Shown here piece after piece: positions 1 to 12,300 of a stretch of DNA of 64,000 nt. A program made the translations under genes and the position numbers. The notes below the pieces were generated by a model, which saw only the letters and a program-made list of their open reading frames with translations, was not told where the DNA came from and ran no database searches. Position 1 is the first letter of the stretch. Each line of letters starts with the position of its first letter. Origin of the DNA: Trebouxia sp. TZW2008 (Eukaryota; Chlorophyta; Trebouxiophyceae; Trebouxiales; Trebouxiaceae); assembly GCA_002118135.1 (NCBI GenBank), contig BDIU01000100.1:1-64000 (forward strand). Reading direction: 5' to 3'.

Positions 1-59
1 CTTGTTATAACAACAAAATGTCAGCATACCAGTGTGGTCGTTATAAAGAGCTTTTACTG
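1..59. mobile_element. Right end of a TA-flanked MITE-like element (partial)
   Basis: The first 59 bases end in CTTTTACTG followed by TA at 60-61. Read inward from the end this gives CAGTAAAAGCTC, which resembles the ends of the elements at 39659-39837 and 43554-43785. Those start CAGTGA or CACTAA and one is flanked by TA. I infer the right terminus of a small non-autonomous Tc1/pogo-type element lying downstream of NSA2. The left end is outside the window, so this is tentative. Confidence 0.4.
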
Positions 60-167
60 TATAGCCTATAGCATGCAATGCATTTGACAGCACCTGAAAG
101 CTGAACGATGCATGTGACAAGCAGTACACTTGATTGTGCGAGGTTGTAAAGAAATTGTCTGCAGTAC

Positions 168-668
168 CTTTGGCAGAGGCACCTCCCACTTGCCAGCCTT
201 TTCTTTTCGCTTTTGCTTGACTGTATTGCTCAAGACCTTGGCGCGCTCCACCTGCATGAGCAAAACACCTCTATGGGAAAATTGCATACAATTGCAACAC
301 ATGCACACAAGAGCACAACATGCATTCGAGCCAAGTTGCAGCAGCAAGCAGTGCCCTGTATCGAAAGCAAGGCATTGACCGACCTGTTCACGGTCCAATA
401 GGTAAGCTGGTACTGCGCCTGCTTTGGCACCATCCTCAGCTTTGTGCTTATTGTCACGCTCTTGATGCATAGCAATTGTCTTCTTCATGCTGGCCTTCTC
501 AGCATGACGCTTCTTCGTGTAGATCTTGGACTTCAGTCCTCTGACCTTCTGTGCAAACTGAGACCGCTTGTGCACTTCACGTGCTTCCTTTTTGCGTTTC
601 TTCTCATGGTGATCAAATTTCTGCCCGTGACGCTTCCTGTGCAACTCGATATGCTCTCCCTGAGGCAT
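168..668 (-). CDS. NSA2: NSA2 ribosome biogenesis protein (5' part, partial)
   Basis: NSA2 (TINP1) is a nucleolar factor of pre-60S ribosome assembly that acts in 27S pre-rRNA processing. Exon 1 is 668-384 (95 codons) and exon 2 is 251-168 (28 codons); the donor after 168 leads into an intron that leaves the window. Visible family signatures are the N-terminal IELHRKRHG, the basic block [32 protein letters not shown] and [16 protein letters not shown]. The last is diagnostic and is followed in the family by the C-terminal beta-barrel domain, which is missing here. The ATG at 668 gives the expected MPQ start. The family is about 260 residues, so roughly half is present. The gene faces TRAPPC5 across about 500 bp. 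The identity is very secure; the exact donors are read by eye. Confidence 0.92.
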
Positions 669-1169
669 TGCTGCCTCTGAGAAGAGAGCACTCCCCGCCT
701 GGACTCAGCCAAGTGCAGCGCGAGATCGGAAAAACAGTTCAAGACCTGCTCTTGATGACAATCTGAAGGGCGTTGAGTGATGTGCAAAGTTTTTGTAGCA
801 CACTAGGTCCTTTGAGAGGCGTGATTGACAATGCGGGACGGACACAGCGATGCACAATGGACCTGAGCTGACGAGAAACGCCTCCAGCTGAAGCCCTAGA
901 AGCCCAATTTCCAAAACCCTGTCTCGTTTAAGTCCAACTTTGCATGCTTACAGTGTCGCGCATCTGGTCGCGCATGCCCGATGAGGCAGCTGATTGCACA
1001 GCAATCGCATGCGCTTGAGCTCTGTGACCTTTGCTGGGTCTACTGAACGGCATCGTCAGTCTCAAACTCGCGACTCGGGTTTAGATGCTTCAACTCCTGC
1101 AGCAAGCATTTCGTGAGCAAAAGTGAAATGCACATTCTTGCAGCTTAAGCTGGCCGTTCACAGCCGTGC
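669..1169. promoter_or_regulatory. Divergent intergenic region, NSA2/TRAPPC5
   Basis: About 500 bp separate the two start codons and must hold both 5' UTRs and both promoters. I see no open frame with coding character and no clear TATA box near either start. A shared bidirectional promoter is an inference from geometry only. Confidence 0.45.
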
Positions 1170-2110
1170 ATGTTCGCTCCCAAGCAGGCAGCAACTGACA
1201 GGCCACTCGTCAAGGGCAAAACTGAAGTGAGTGCCTGAGTGATCACTCTGATTGCTTGTTGTGAACTCGATAAAAACGTCTTAAACTTATGTGCAGGTTA
1301 GCTTGAGTGCTTTTGCCTTCTTGTTTGGCGAGCTTGTTCAGTATTGCCAAACGCAAGTGTCAAATATTGGCGAGCTTGAAAGACGGTAAGAGTAGCAGCT
1401 GTTTCAAGACATCGCAACACATTGCCTGATAGTAGTGTCCGAGCTCATCAGCATACTGGTTTTACAGACTGGAGGACTCTGGTTATGGTGTTGGACTTAG
1501 ATTGCTTGAGGCTTTGTCTTACCGTGAGCGCAACAGCAGGCGCGAGATCCGCCTGCTGGAGATGTTGAAATTCATACACACATCATTGTGGAGGTGCTTG
1601 TTTGGTCGGCAAGCCAGGGAACTAGAACAAAGCAACACTGTGAGTATGCCTCCTCTGCACATCTGGTCTCGCTGGCTGTCAATATTTGCTAGTCACAGCT
1701 TGAGCATTGCAGTGTGCCATGGCACTTGCACCAAACAGAGGGGTTCATTTCTCAGGCGGAGGATGAGTACATGATCAGCGACTTTGATCTGTATGTCACC
1801 AAGTTCATCTCTGTCCCCAAGGACATGGGGCAGCTGAACTGTGCAGCCTTTGTGGCAGGCATTGTTAAAGGAGCTTTAGATGGAGCTGGTTTCCCGGCCA
1901 GGTATCAGTCTAAGCATTCTGCTGCTTTCCTGTCACAGGCTGAGTACCATCAGCACAGCAGTGCGAGGAGTGTCATGAACAGATTGAATACTATGCAGGG
2001 TAACTGCGCATTTCGTGGCAGTCAAGGGTGCACCGAGGCCAAAAACTACAATCTTGATGAAGTTTGATTCATCTGTCCTTATGAGAGAGCAGCGCCTCCC
2101 GCCATCATAG
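1170..2110 (+). CDS. TRAPPC5: TRAPP complex subunit 5 (Trs31)
   Basis: TRAPPC5 is a core Bet3-family subunit of the TRAPP tethering complex, the Rab1/Ypt1 exchange factor acting in ER-Golgi and Golgi traffic. Five exons join in frame: 1170-1226, 1297-1385, 1468-1639, 1756-1901 and 1999-2110, giving 191 residues, the usual length. Diagnostic stretches are TEVSLSAFAFLFGELVQYCQ (exon junction 1/2), EIRLLEMLKFIHTSLW, LFGRQARELEQSN, FISVPKDMGQLNCAAFVAGI, GAGFPARVTAHF and TTILMKF near the C terminus. The start is the first ATG before the conserved VKGKTEVSLS. Exon 5 could be misread because a nearer acceptor at about 1938 gives an early stop; the acceptor at 1998 restores the conserved VTAHF. The neighbour downstream is convergent. 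Confidence 0.95.
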
Positions 2111-2928
2111 CACATGGCAATCAGTTTGATGCCTTCAAATGAAAAGATGCTGTCCTCACATCCTTCACTGATCATAGCGGCATGTGATTGACGCAGGCAA
2201 AAACATGCACACTTGCGAGATACTTGCCTGCCACCTGTACGACCCAAAATATCAAGGCCTTTGAACAAGCCAAACGGACATCACCCGTGCCCTTCCAAAT
2301 TTCTGGTGACCAAAAAGCTTACAGCTCCCATACTGAAGCAGCATTCATTGCATGTGACATCAATGGGAGTTATTGTGCTTTTCAGTGAAGCTGTCAGCAG
2401 GGGTACTACATGCAGGTGGTGCAATTGACCTTGCATAACTGATTGAGAAAGAGCAGTCAGCTCAACATACAGTCGAAATGTACATTGTCAGAAAGCAAAG
2501 TTGCCGAAACACACACGTCTTCAATTCTCTTCAAGCTGTAACTCTCATACATCAACAGATCATTATCAAGGCCATCTCACCCTTGTCAAACGCTCACATC
2601 GATTGTCAAATCAAGAGAAACACACAGTGCATCAGTGGATGTCGCTGCATGGCGCAGCCATGCTGATACATGTTGGGCAGCATGATATCATTGAAATGTC
2701 CTTGCCTCAAGAACACTCCTCATGCAGTGCGCTGTTAGTTACTTGTCATGCCTTGCACTGTCCAGAGTGCAAGCGCATGCAGCGCTTGCAGCGCTGGTAG
2801 CCAGCCGCTGTCAAACTGGTGTCCACATGGTATGCATGGGATCTGTCATGCAGCATTTGCTGCATGTCTTGGCGTGAGAAGCCAGCTCATCTGCTGAAGC
2901 TTGTAAACAAAGGGCGTTCAATATGCCT
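2111..2928. other. Convergent intergenic region
   Basis: 818 bp lie between the stop codons of TRAPPC5 (+) and the DUF493 gene (-). Both 3' UTRs must lie here. TGTAA, the usual chlorophyte polyadenylation signal, occurs near 2537. Short open frames exist on both strands, but none shows family motifs or consistent splice sites. I see no gene. Confidence 0.6.
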
Positions 2929-4113
2929 TCACAGATAATATCGGAGCCTCTTGTCCTGCCTCATCGCTTTATATACAGCCAGTACCTGTTCACAACCAGA
3001 AAGTCAAGCACAGTCTGTTCAATGGACGCACATCAAGCTTTGTCAGCAATACAAATACCCTTTGAAGTGTCTGATGTGATCCGCGTACAAGAGTATGAGA
3101 AAGCACGCCTGGGCTGACACATGCAAATGTATCCACAGTCAATAGCAAGGAGCAACGCACGATGCAGAGGATGTGATACAAAGCAGAGCAATCTGCATGC
3201 ATAAACAAGTCAAAACACTGCAGAAACGCAAACGGTCAGTGATGCAAATTCCCTCAGTGGCCAAGCTCACCTGGTCAGGGTTTTGAACTTTGATGTCTCT
3301 AAGGGTGATTGAGACAAAGTTGCCTTGAGAGGATGGGCGCTCTGAAATCCTTTCTGCCTTGACAGGTCCTACAATGTCCTCAACAGCACGTACAATGGTC
3401 TTTTTGAAGTCATCGCCACCGGTCCCTATGGCTTTGAAGTCTCGCTGCCCTGGGTACTGGTTGACCTACAAAATAATGTATGATGAGCAAGCTACTGCAC
3501 AACTACAGTCTACTGCATTGCATCTGGAAAAGTAAAGTGCATAAGCGCTTGGTCAAAGCAGTCAAAGCATTGCATTAGCATGCTGTATTAGCAGCATTAG
3601 GTGACATGTGCAGATAGAAAAGCGATCGTCAAGCTACCGTTTCATCCAGCTGGCGCCATTTTTCTTCAGACTCGCTATCACCAAGAACCAGGTTTCTAGA
3701 CCCAGAGTCTCGGCCAGAGCTACTTGACACTTCTGCAATATCATGGTCACGTTCTACCTTATTTCCCGGCGGTTCCTCACAACATAGAACTTGTGAAGGC
3801 GCATGAAGCCATTGACACGCAACATGCACATGTGTGCGTGTATCAAACCTCCAAGGCTGCGCAGCAAGGCGTCTGTTGTGTTGTGAACTTGCACTTTCTG
3901 TTGCTTCTGTGGGCTCCCAGAAGAAGTTCCAAAACCTCGACGGAGTGAGCTGCGACTGTCACTATCCTGACTGTCCGGTGCAGCTTGACATACGGCTCTT
4001 CTGTGATGGACGGGCACGCGCGCGCAGAAGGACCGACTGTGAGATCGTGTGAAAGCCTGTGAGCAAAGTCGGCTGCCGACCGAACGCTGTAGCTGTAGTT
4101 GCAACAATGGCAT
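2929..4113 (-). CDS. Plastid DUF493-domain protein
   Basis: Four exons (4113-3895, 3775-3638, 3465-3271, 2985-2929) join in frame to 202 residues. The first about 45 residues are rich in R, S, A and Q with almost no acid (RSVGSRLCSQAFTRSHSRSF), as in a chloroplast transit peptide. Exon 2 is an acidic linker. Exons 3-4 form the DUF493 (YbeD-like) ferredoxin-like fold: VNQYPGQRDFKAIG, GGDDFKKTIVRAVEDIVGPV, ERPSSQGNFVSITL and the C-terminal AVYKAMRQDKRLRYYL just before the stop. DUF493 proteins are conserved in plant and algal plastids and in bacteria, where the function is unclear; a regulatory role is often assumed. The exon 1 donor (AAA|GTGCAA) is weak, so the linker is the least certain part. 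Confidence 0.85.
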
Positions 4114-4300
4114 GTCTTGCAGGTTTCAGGCAAGTGTATACGGCAGCGCACGATCTGCGTTGCCTGGGTTTTCACTCAGTGTGTGCAGAGCAGCAATGAC
4201 TGATGGCATTCACAAGGCTGATTGCAATTGCAAACGCCAGCTTTGAACAACTTCAGCTCCGACTGCACCGGAATGCAGATGCGCAAAGCTTTCTGACTGC

Positions 4301-4501
4301 ATGCAGGACCCGCCTCCGCCACCGACGCACTTCAACGTCAGCAGACGGCAGAAAATCAGCGACAGTAGCAGCACCTTCTGGGATTCGTGTTCAAAGCCAG
4401 AAAAAGTGATCTTGGTCCTGGTGCTGTTTCTAGTCGTGTGGAACATCATTCTGATGGGCATTGTGGGCGCGACGTTGCATAGAACCCTGACAAAGCTTTA
4501 A
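4301..4501 (+). CDS. Small single-pass membrane protein, hypothetical
   Basis: An intron-free 66-codon frame lies between two minus-strand genes. It starts with a proline run (MQDPPPPP), has a polar serine-rich middle, and ends with one strong hydrophobic segment at residues about 36-57 (VILVLVLFLVVWNIILMGIV) followed by a short basic tail (HRTLTKL). The layout suggests a tail-anchored membrane protein. I do not recognise a family. An upstream exon is possible. Support is only the clean membrane segment and the position about 190 bp from the divergent DUF493 start, so it may be a chance frame. Confidence 0.4.
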   Translation: MQDPPPPPTHFNVSRRQKISDSSSTFWDSCSKPEKVILVLVLFLVVWNIILMGIVGATLHRTLTKL

Positions 4502-4659
4502 AAAGCTTTCAGCCGTCGAATTGCGCAGCAAGCTGCTGTGAGGTGCTGCTACTGGCTGCAATCCTGTGAACTGGTCCAGAACAAGCACTTCAGTTGGCTA
4601 TTTGATACTGAGCTGCCGGCTGATCATGAGGTTCGCTCGCTCAAATTTCAAACACTGCT

Positions 4660-6107
4660 TCATTGGGCTGCATTTCCAACTACTTGATCCATTTCCTGCC
4701 TGCAGGGAGCAAGCATCATGTCAACCCCGAGCAGTTGCTGCAGTCAAAACTTTTGAGCATAGATTATGTCAGCCCCAAGCAATTGCTGCAGTCAAATACT
4801 TCAAGGATATATTCACCTTGCTTCAGCAGCTTGATGTGGCGTGATTGCCAGCACCATTCTGAGCGGATGAAGCTCATCTTCCTCCACATCTCGGTTGGCA
4901 ATGGGAAATGTGTGTGACCAGCTGCAGTGCTTGTGATAGAACTCATCTTCTGGCCTTGCATAGACAATGATGGGCTCCTTTGCCTTTCCCTACATGAGTT
5001 GCAACCGTGAGAATACTGTGTTTGTGTAGTTACCAAACTAAGTCAAGAACATAGCACTTATCACGCTTACCTTTTGCTTCTTGGGTTGCGGAGCTGCTGC
5101 TGAAGGGTCAGTAAACACCCTCGATACTAGAATGAAGTTCTTGAACCTGAAGCTGTCACGCAATGCCTGCATGAAGCAGCAATTTCTGTACATAGCACAG
5201 CGCAGCTGAAGCACAATATTGGCCATACTTGTGAAACTGCAGGCATGCCAAAGCCTAGCCAAAGCTGGCAGGGTACCTAATTGCTGCAGTCGCATCAGAA
5301 AATAAAGCATGTTGCAATGGATTTTCAGTTCCCAACATGCATGCAGTACCATGCTGACCTGTGTTGGCTCATCTTCCTGTGCCCACGCCACTTCATCAAA
5401 CAGAGCTTGATTGAGAGGAGGCGCTAGCTGCGGTGGGCAGTTTACCAGCCTCTCACTGAGCAGAAGCCCACAGTTTGGGTCATCCCAACTCTGCAGTACA
5501 CGATCTGCGCTGTCAGCTATTGGCTGCAGGATGATACACAGGCCAAGAATAGTGCAAAACAGCAGTTGGCAACAGCTTACCTGTTGCAACTGCTGCTTTA
5601 CCTTGCCTGTGCACTTTGCTTCCAGATAGGTTCTGATCTCCTTGAGACACTTGAGAGCAGTATAACGCTTCAAGGGCAACACAGTCAACACAGCAATGGG
5701 GTCTACGCTGTCTGTTGTCTTCACCACAGTCCCTACTGTTTTCTGCACAGCAAATACACCCTCAGCATTCTTCAATTGCAGATGTGTCACATCGTCTTGT
5801 GAACTGTCCAGTCTGATCAATGCTGCAAAAGCACCTGTTTGATGATTGTGTCGACCAGCTCAGAACAGCTGAAGGTTTCACCATCCAGATAGGTCTGCAA
5901 TAAGGCTTTGAGTCCGTGGAAGTCGACCTCTTGTGGGTCGAAGAACTCGAACTCCACATTTACATCCTGCTGCTGATCCGCACCGCTGTCACTGCTGTCT
6001 CCTGAGCTCGACGCGCTTGTAGCGTCACTGCCAGAAGAAACATCCTCTGAAGCACTGTCAGAACTCTGAGCAGACTCTTCTTGCAAAGATGCAGCTTTGC
6101 GTTTCAT
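4660..6107 (-). CDS. BCCIP: BCCIP/Bcp1 family protein
   Basis: BCCIP (yeast Bcp1) is a nuclear protein linked to BRCA2 and p21 in animals, and to nuclear export and chaperoning of ribosomal protein uL14 in yeast. Six exons join in frame: 6107-5835, 5742-5581, 5490-5359, 5166-5071, 4989-4817 and 4699-4660, giving 291 residues (family about 280-320). The N terminus is a Ser/Asp/Glu-rich disordered arm. The fold then starts at VNVEFEFFDPQEVDFHGLK and shows TVGTVVKTTDSVDPIAVLTV, GLLLSERLVNCPPQLAPPL, ALFDEVAWAQEDEPT, LRDSFRFKNFILVSRVF and PEDEFYHKHCSWSHTFPI. The intron 1 donor directly follows DTIIKQ; reading on gives a stop. Exon 3 could instead begin 33 bases upstream in the same frame. The terminal exon of 13 codons is the least certain. 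Confidence 0.9.
4727..4800. repeat. Intronic tandem duplication, BCCIP intron 5
   Basis: Two diverged copies of a 53-bp unit containing GAGCAGTTGCTGCAGTCAAA or AAGCAATTGCTGCAGTCAAA lie in the short intron before the last exon. The intron is mostly made of this duplication. Confidence 0.7.
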
Positions 6108-6377
6108 TACGGATTACTTGTTGTGCGATCAGCGACTGGCTCTAGCGCGCGTCGTCTCGTGTCTGCAAGTCTGCAGTGCTATGTCGGCAGTCTCATAACG
6201 CTCGCGACATGTTTTCAAGGGCCTGAAGCAGTTTACTAATTTCCTAGGAACTGTCAAAGGCACAATGTTGCACTATGAGATCTAGAAAACCAAGCATACA
6301 AAATGACTAGGATAGAAGATCATAACATGAAGCATTGCAAGAAACCATGGGCTGACCGCAGCTGCAACAGAAAAAGA

Positions 6378-9300
6378 CTAAATGTTCAAGCCCCTGCTAG
6401 GTGGGCGCCGGCCAGCAGACACCAAACCTCGTGCAGAAGGAAATGCAGCAGCTTGAGCCCTAGACCTGTCAACTTCCATCTTGGCTACTTGATCCTGCAG
6501 TGTCCCAATGTTTGTCGGGTCAGCAGCCTTGCCTGCAACTCTGCTGGAGTGTCTGCTACTTTTGGGACGCTGCATTGCACTACCAACTCTCCTTTTGGCG
6601 CTGCTGAGCCCTTGCCTGCCAGTTGCACTCTCTACATCCCTGCTGACCCTGAGTGACTTGTACGTCAAGTATGGGTTCATCTGCAATTGCTCAGCTGCAT
6701 TGCTGCTTTGGTGAGCGGCAGCATTCTCATCAGTTTCACCAGCAGCAGCTTCTTGCCTGGCCCTGACAGCGTTTCCTGCCAGATGTATGTGCTCAATCTG
6801 CCAGCATTGTTGCATCTCATCCCATGTGCAATGCTGCATGATGGTCTGCTGGTGATGGGGAGGAATGTACGAAGCAATCAGCAGGTCCCGCAGCTTGATT
6901 TGCTTTGTCAGAATGTAGATGTCTTCTAGCAGGTCTTCCCTTTCGCGCTGAAAGCTGCTCTGTAGGTCTGCAGCTTCTGCCCTCTTGCTTTGAAAGCTTC
7001 TCTGCAGCTTCTCCAGCTTCTTCTTCTTCTGCTCTACTTCTTCCTGATCGCATGGTCACACAATAATGAGCAATGAGTATAAGTAAAAGTTCAGTTAGCA
7101 GACTCTGCTGACTGCTGCAATATATCGACGTGCTTTGAACTTGAACACAAATGCGATGGTAACAATGCAAAACTGCTGCAGAGGTGCCGTCTCATGAGTG
7201 CAAACAAGGAGATGGGGTTCTCCGACTGTTCACACAGCGTCACAGTACGGCTCGACATCAACAGCAGAAGAGAGAGTGAGTCACCCAACCGACCTGAGCT
7301 GAAGTCAAGGTTGGCCAGTCACAATGCAGCATTACAGTAGTTTGCTAAGCAGGACCCAGGGCGACGCGAATGTTCAGCCTGCACTCTAGGGTACTGCCCC
7401 TCAAACCCACACATAAGTTGACTCTGGGCATCAAACAGCATCACATCAGCATGCATAACAAAGCTCACAACGATGAAGCAAAATATTGACCTGCATGCTG
7501 GATGATGCATCAGCCCCTACGCTAACAGTACAGTAGTCAAAACTGGCCAACGAACAGCAGTACTCATGACGCTGCAGCTGACTGAACTGTGCGCTGGAGT
7601 ACTGCCTGTGGTTGGGTCTGGGTGCTCTTATGATGTTGAGCCCAACTCAGCAGTCGGAATTGGCCAGTCACAGCACAGCATCACAATGCACAACAATGCC
7701 TGTTGTGTCATGTTTAACTAACCTGCACGCTGGAGTACTGCTCTTCAAAGTGCATCTGTTCCTCCTCCAGCTGCGCAATCCTAGACAGTGAGGCAGCTTC
7801 AGCGGCCTTTTGCGCCTGCAGGGCAGCTTCCTGGGCAGCTGCCTCAGCAGTGAGCTTGTCCACCACCTCCAGCAGATTCTCGCCACTGCCACCATCCAAG
7901 ACCTGTACTCAACCAGTTTGATTAATAAGTTGATCAGTCATGCGTCCATTTGTTCATATGTCAATCACCACCACCTCCAGCAGACTGTTGCCACTGCGAC
8001 CATCAAAGATCTGTAGTCAGTCAACTTGATCCATAAGTCAGTCAGTCAAGCAAAATGTTCACCCAACTTAGGACCAAGCACGCAAACAAACAAGGCATTG
8101 AAAAATTGGCAACTTCCTGTCAAGCCAGCTAGTGTCCATCTTTATCCCAGTCAGTCAACAAGGCTGCTCTGGTGCATTATTCTGTGTACTATAGCTGTAG
8201 GATGATTTGGTCAAATGCCTGAGCATTTGAGGCAATGCGTGAAATTCAGTGAAATGTGGCTCGCCGTCCAGCAAGCTCTTGTCAGCACAGGTAAACTTTC
8301 ATGACACTTTTACCTTATATTCACAGCTAACTCGAATTGTAGGCGCTAGAATGCAGAAGACCGTCATGGCATAAGTATGACGTGAACTGCTGTCAGCATC
8401 ATGTCATTACTGTTTGGTGGTGGTGATCAAACAATGAAGCCTTGGCTTGCAAACTACAAGGTTGATGTCGCAAAGTGATCAACACACAGTCCTTCACGTG
8501 CCTGAGCACATTCATCCTGATCCTGAGCATATTCATCCTGAACCTGAGCAAGTTTAGGATCAAAGTCTGTGATCAAGTTTGCAAATGAACACAGAAGGAG
8601 TCATATATGACTGCTGCTCATGACAAGCTGAAATACAACTTTGGCTTTGTCAGACCATCAAGGTGATCTGCTGACCTTCTCCTCCATGGCTTTGATTTTA
8701 GCCTGCAGGGCTGCAGCTTGGCGCTGGTCCGCTGCTACCTGCTCAGCATAGCGAGCCAGCTCAGCCTCCTGCTTCTGCAGTGCTTCATGCGCGCGCTGCC
8801 TCTCATCCTCACCTGCGCATACGCTGCATTTGCTGATGACAGACAACTGAAAAGCAGACCAGCATTGAGCGCTACAAGCCCCATGCACTTGCTACATCTC
8901 ATCTTCACCTGCACGCGCATGATGATAGACAAATGAACAGCAGACCAATGTCCAGTGGTGCACTCAACTCTGCATTAAAATGGGCAGATATACAATCTGC
9001 TGTAATCTATGTCACTAGTAGCAGGCGGTGAGCTTGAGCTTGAGCCTGAAATTGTTTTTGAGCAAGAGCCAGGGCAGCACCCTGTATCCGCACTGGCGTT
9101 GACCCACGAGATGCGCCTTGTGGGTTCAACAATTGCATACCTGTTACTTTCTGGGCTGATTGGGCCTCCAACTGGGAGTGAGCGTGAGCGCACGCCAAAG
9201 CAGGCTTCTGGGTTGTAACTACCTAGCCCAGTGGGACAATATCCTGTATAAATTGCATTGTGTTGGGCATAGAACTACCCACCTGCTGCTTTCTGGGCTA

Positions 9301-12300
9301 GGAGAGCCTCAAGCTGGAAGTGGGCATGAGATTTAGGCATTTAGGGATTCGTAGTCACTTTATAGCTTGCATCTGGTGGAATGGTGTACCTGCTGCTTTC
9401 TGGGCTAGAAGGGCTTCTAGTTGGGAGTGGGCATGAGCTTCAGCCTGTGCGCGAGCTTGAGCCAGCGCCTGAGCAGTGGCGGCCTGCTGCATGCGCTGTG
9501 CCAGCTCCTGACGCAGAGACTCCCTCACTGCTGCAACTGTCTCTGGGGCTGCATCCCTCTCCACAACCTGCATTGGCAGCAGAAATAGGTTTCACAGCAT
9601 TTTCCGGTTGAGCTAGAGCTGACGTCAGAGAGCAAGCAAACACCCCGGTACTTTTTTGAAGCCACATCCCTATAGCAGCAACAGCAGCAGCTATTGTATC
9701 AGCTGCATTTGCTTGTGTTGAAGGTCACCATAGACAGGAGCAATGGTGCCTGTTCATGAGCAACGGCCAGCTGTTGCCCAAGTGACTTCGTCAGCGCTTC
9801 TTTTAACAACTCTACACCGTGTGCAGCAACAGCAGCAGCAGCAGCAGCAGCAGCAACTGTTTGTAGCAAGTGTAGGGTGCAGAGTCATTCTGGTTGATTT
9901 CTGGTGGTTGTCCTGTGGTCTCAAGGTACACACGCCTTCTGCCACGCACCATCATTGCAGCAGCTCATGTATGCGTGCTGTCATGACATGAGCACCTGTT
10001 GCACAACACATGCATGCAGTGGCTGCTTCTACTTGCAGTTGTGCCTTGCGGCAGGTTGCTGCATACAGATGAGGAGAAAATTGCAGATGAGCTTTACAGG
10101 CAGGCAAATTCTGCAGTTGGATTGGCTCTGCCAAGATCCCTCATGCAGTGCCAGAATCACATGTAATGTGAGTTGGCTGCTGGGACAGGTACACAAGAAT
10201 AGCACTGATGCGCAAGGCTGCAGTATTTGAGACTGCATAATGAAGTGCATAGTCGATGGCTGATTACCTGTTCCACCACTCGTGCTGGCGGTGGCGCTTG
10301 CTCTTTGGCCTGCAGCTGAGCCTTGAGGCGGGCAATTTGGTCCTGAAAGTCCCTCAGCATGGCATCCTTGGGATCCTCATTGATGCGCGGCTTGTTGGTG
10401 ATGTTCTTGGCCCTGTTGGCGTAGCGTAGCGTGCTCAACGTCTCCTCATAGTTGTAGCCTGCTGGCCCAATGTTTGCAATCATGACAGTCTTGGTATTGC
10501 CACCCAAGGAGTCCTGCATTCAGGAATGCAGTGATTGACTGCCCGAGCACTTGCATGATGAGCGGTGATGGTAGTCTGGATAAGTTCTAGCACCACTCTG
10601 AGCAGTTTGCAGACCTGTTGAAAGCTTGTCAGACTGGGACGCCAATGACAAGGCAAGCAGTGCTAAGCAGGTCAGTCGGGGTGAAATCAAAGCAGCACTG
10701 AACGTGTAGTGCAACATGCCCTGAGCCCTGATCACTACAAAGCACATGCTGGGGAGGCAAAATTGCAGGGTTTCTTTGCTTCGCTGCAGGAAGCCTTGCA
10801 TGACTGACACACCCAAGTCACTGAAAGGATTCAAGAAAAGGCCTGATCTGCAAACAACAGCAATTGAAAAGCAGCGCTCTTCATCGTAACTGTTGCAAAC
10901 AGTCTCACCTGAAGCAGTCGTGTGAGCTTTGAATCTCTGTAAGGGATATGGCCTCCAGGCTTCCCATCCACCAGTGCACTGATGACATTCCCCAGAGCGC
11001 TCAAAGACAGATTGATCTTGGTGGCCTCTTTAAAGCGGTCACCAGTGGCTCCTGTCTTACTCTGCCTTTCACTACCTGCCAGATCCACAAGGTTGAGCTT
11101 GCCCACTCTGACTGTGCTACGGCCGCCGGCGGACGGGCTGCCGCCGCCAGAAACAGCGGAAGCGCCGCTGGCTTCGGCAGGCTGCTCGTCCTTGTCTGCG
11201 CTCTCGACTGTGATGGTGAAGACTGAGTGTGATCTGGAGGAGTCCTGGTTCATCGCTGTGGCGCCAACGCTGCGGTTCTTGCGACCGACCTGCCATGCAA
11301 AAGACAATGTGTTGCTGCAAATTGTGATAACGAAGCACTGGAAGCATCTGGATTGCAGCCGACACGACGATCCCATCATGCTGTCTGCTGTCTTGGCACC
11401 TTTGTGTCACGGCATGTCAGACTGCTAGCAATTGGTCGACTAAAAACACAAAACAAGGTTGCCGTGCTACTTTCAACACGTGCAACCATTAAGTTTTGGC
11501 ACAGCATGTGGCAATATGAACAGCATCACCTGGGCACAGCTCGCATGCCAACCTTGCTTAATGATGCTAACAATCAAGTACTGTTCATGAACTCAATCAG
11601 CTGAGGCCTGTCTGCAGCAGTGCCGCAATGCTATACCAAGTGAAATGGCTTGATGCAGGACACAGATCAGCTCTGATGCACTCTTGACCACAACAATTTG
11701 GTCATTCTAGCCTTCATCTGGGCATTGTTGCAACAGAGTACCCAGGTAGACATCAAGTGGGAAGTCCTACCTGCAAGACGCTGTTGATCTCTGACACACT
11801 CTTGACCACAAAGTGCACCAGGCCCTTGACATACACCCCTTTCTCTGCGCTTTCTTTGACCTCCAAGCGCTTGTCAGGATTCTTGCTCAGCAGGTCTCTG
11901 ACCTCCTCTTGATAGATCTCCAGGTAGGTGGCCCTGACCAGGTACTGCCTATGCTCACCTGCAAGCATTATTGTTGTTTGGTTTGCTGTGTGCTTGAGTG
12001 GGTGTAGCTGCTACTTTCCAGATGGACACGTCGAGACTCTGATAAGCATCGTTGGCTGCTGCTGCTTTGCATCACGGTGAAGGCATGATTGATGCATCTG
12101 ATGACATGCATGGTCATCAATCTGAGAGAGCTGATCCACTCACACATGAAGTTGTTGCTATGTAGTAGCAGGAGTGACTTGTGGCAAGGCCTAGCTTGAC
12201 TGTGCCCAATGTGTACATATGCACATGATTGACATAGACACAGGGTGAGCTTGTGTTGGTATAAAATTGTACAAAACGGTACCTTTGGCAATCTCACTGA

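Noticed and set aside
1933..2268. Minus-strand frame over TRAPPC5 exon 5
   Set aside because: Shadow of the conserved plus-strand exon.
5497..5530. Longer BCCIP exon 3 (extra PIADSADRVLQ)
   Set aside because: In frame and possible, but the shorter form matches the usual spacing between the EQL-like helix and GLLLSERL better.
9827..9855. CAG run as a polyglutamine-coding exon
   Set aside because: It lies between kinesin-2 exons 8 and 9, whose phases match without it; it is an intronic microsatellite.
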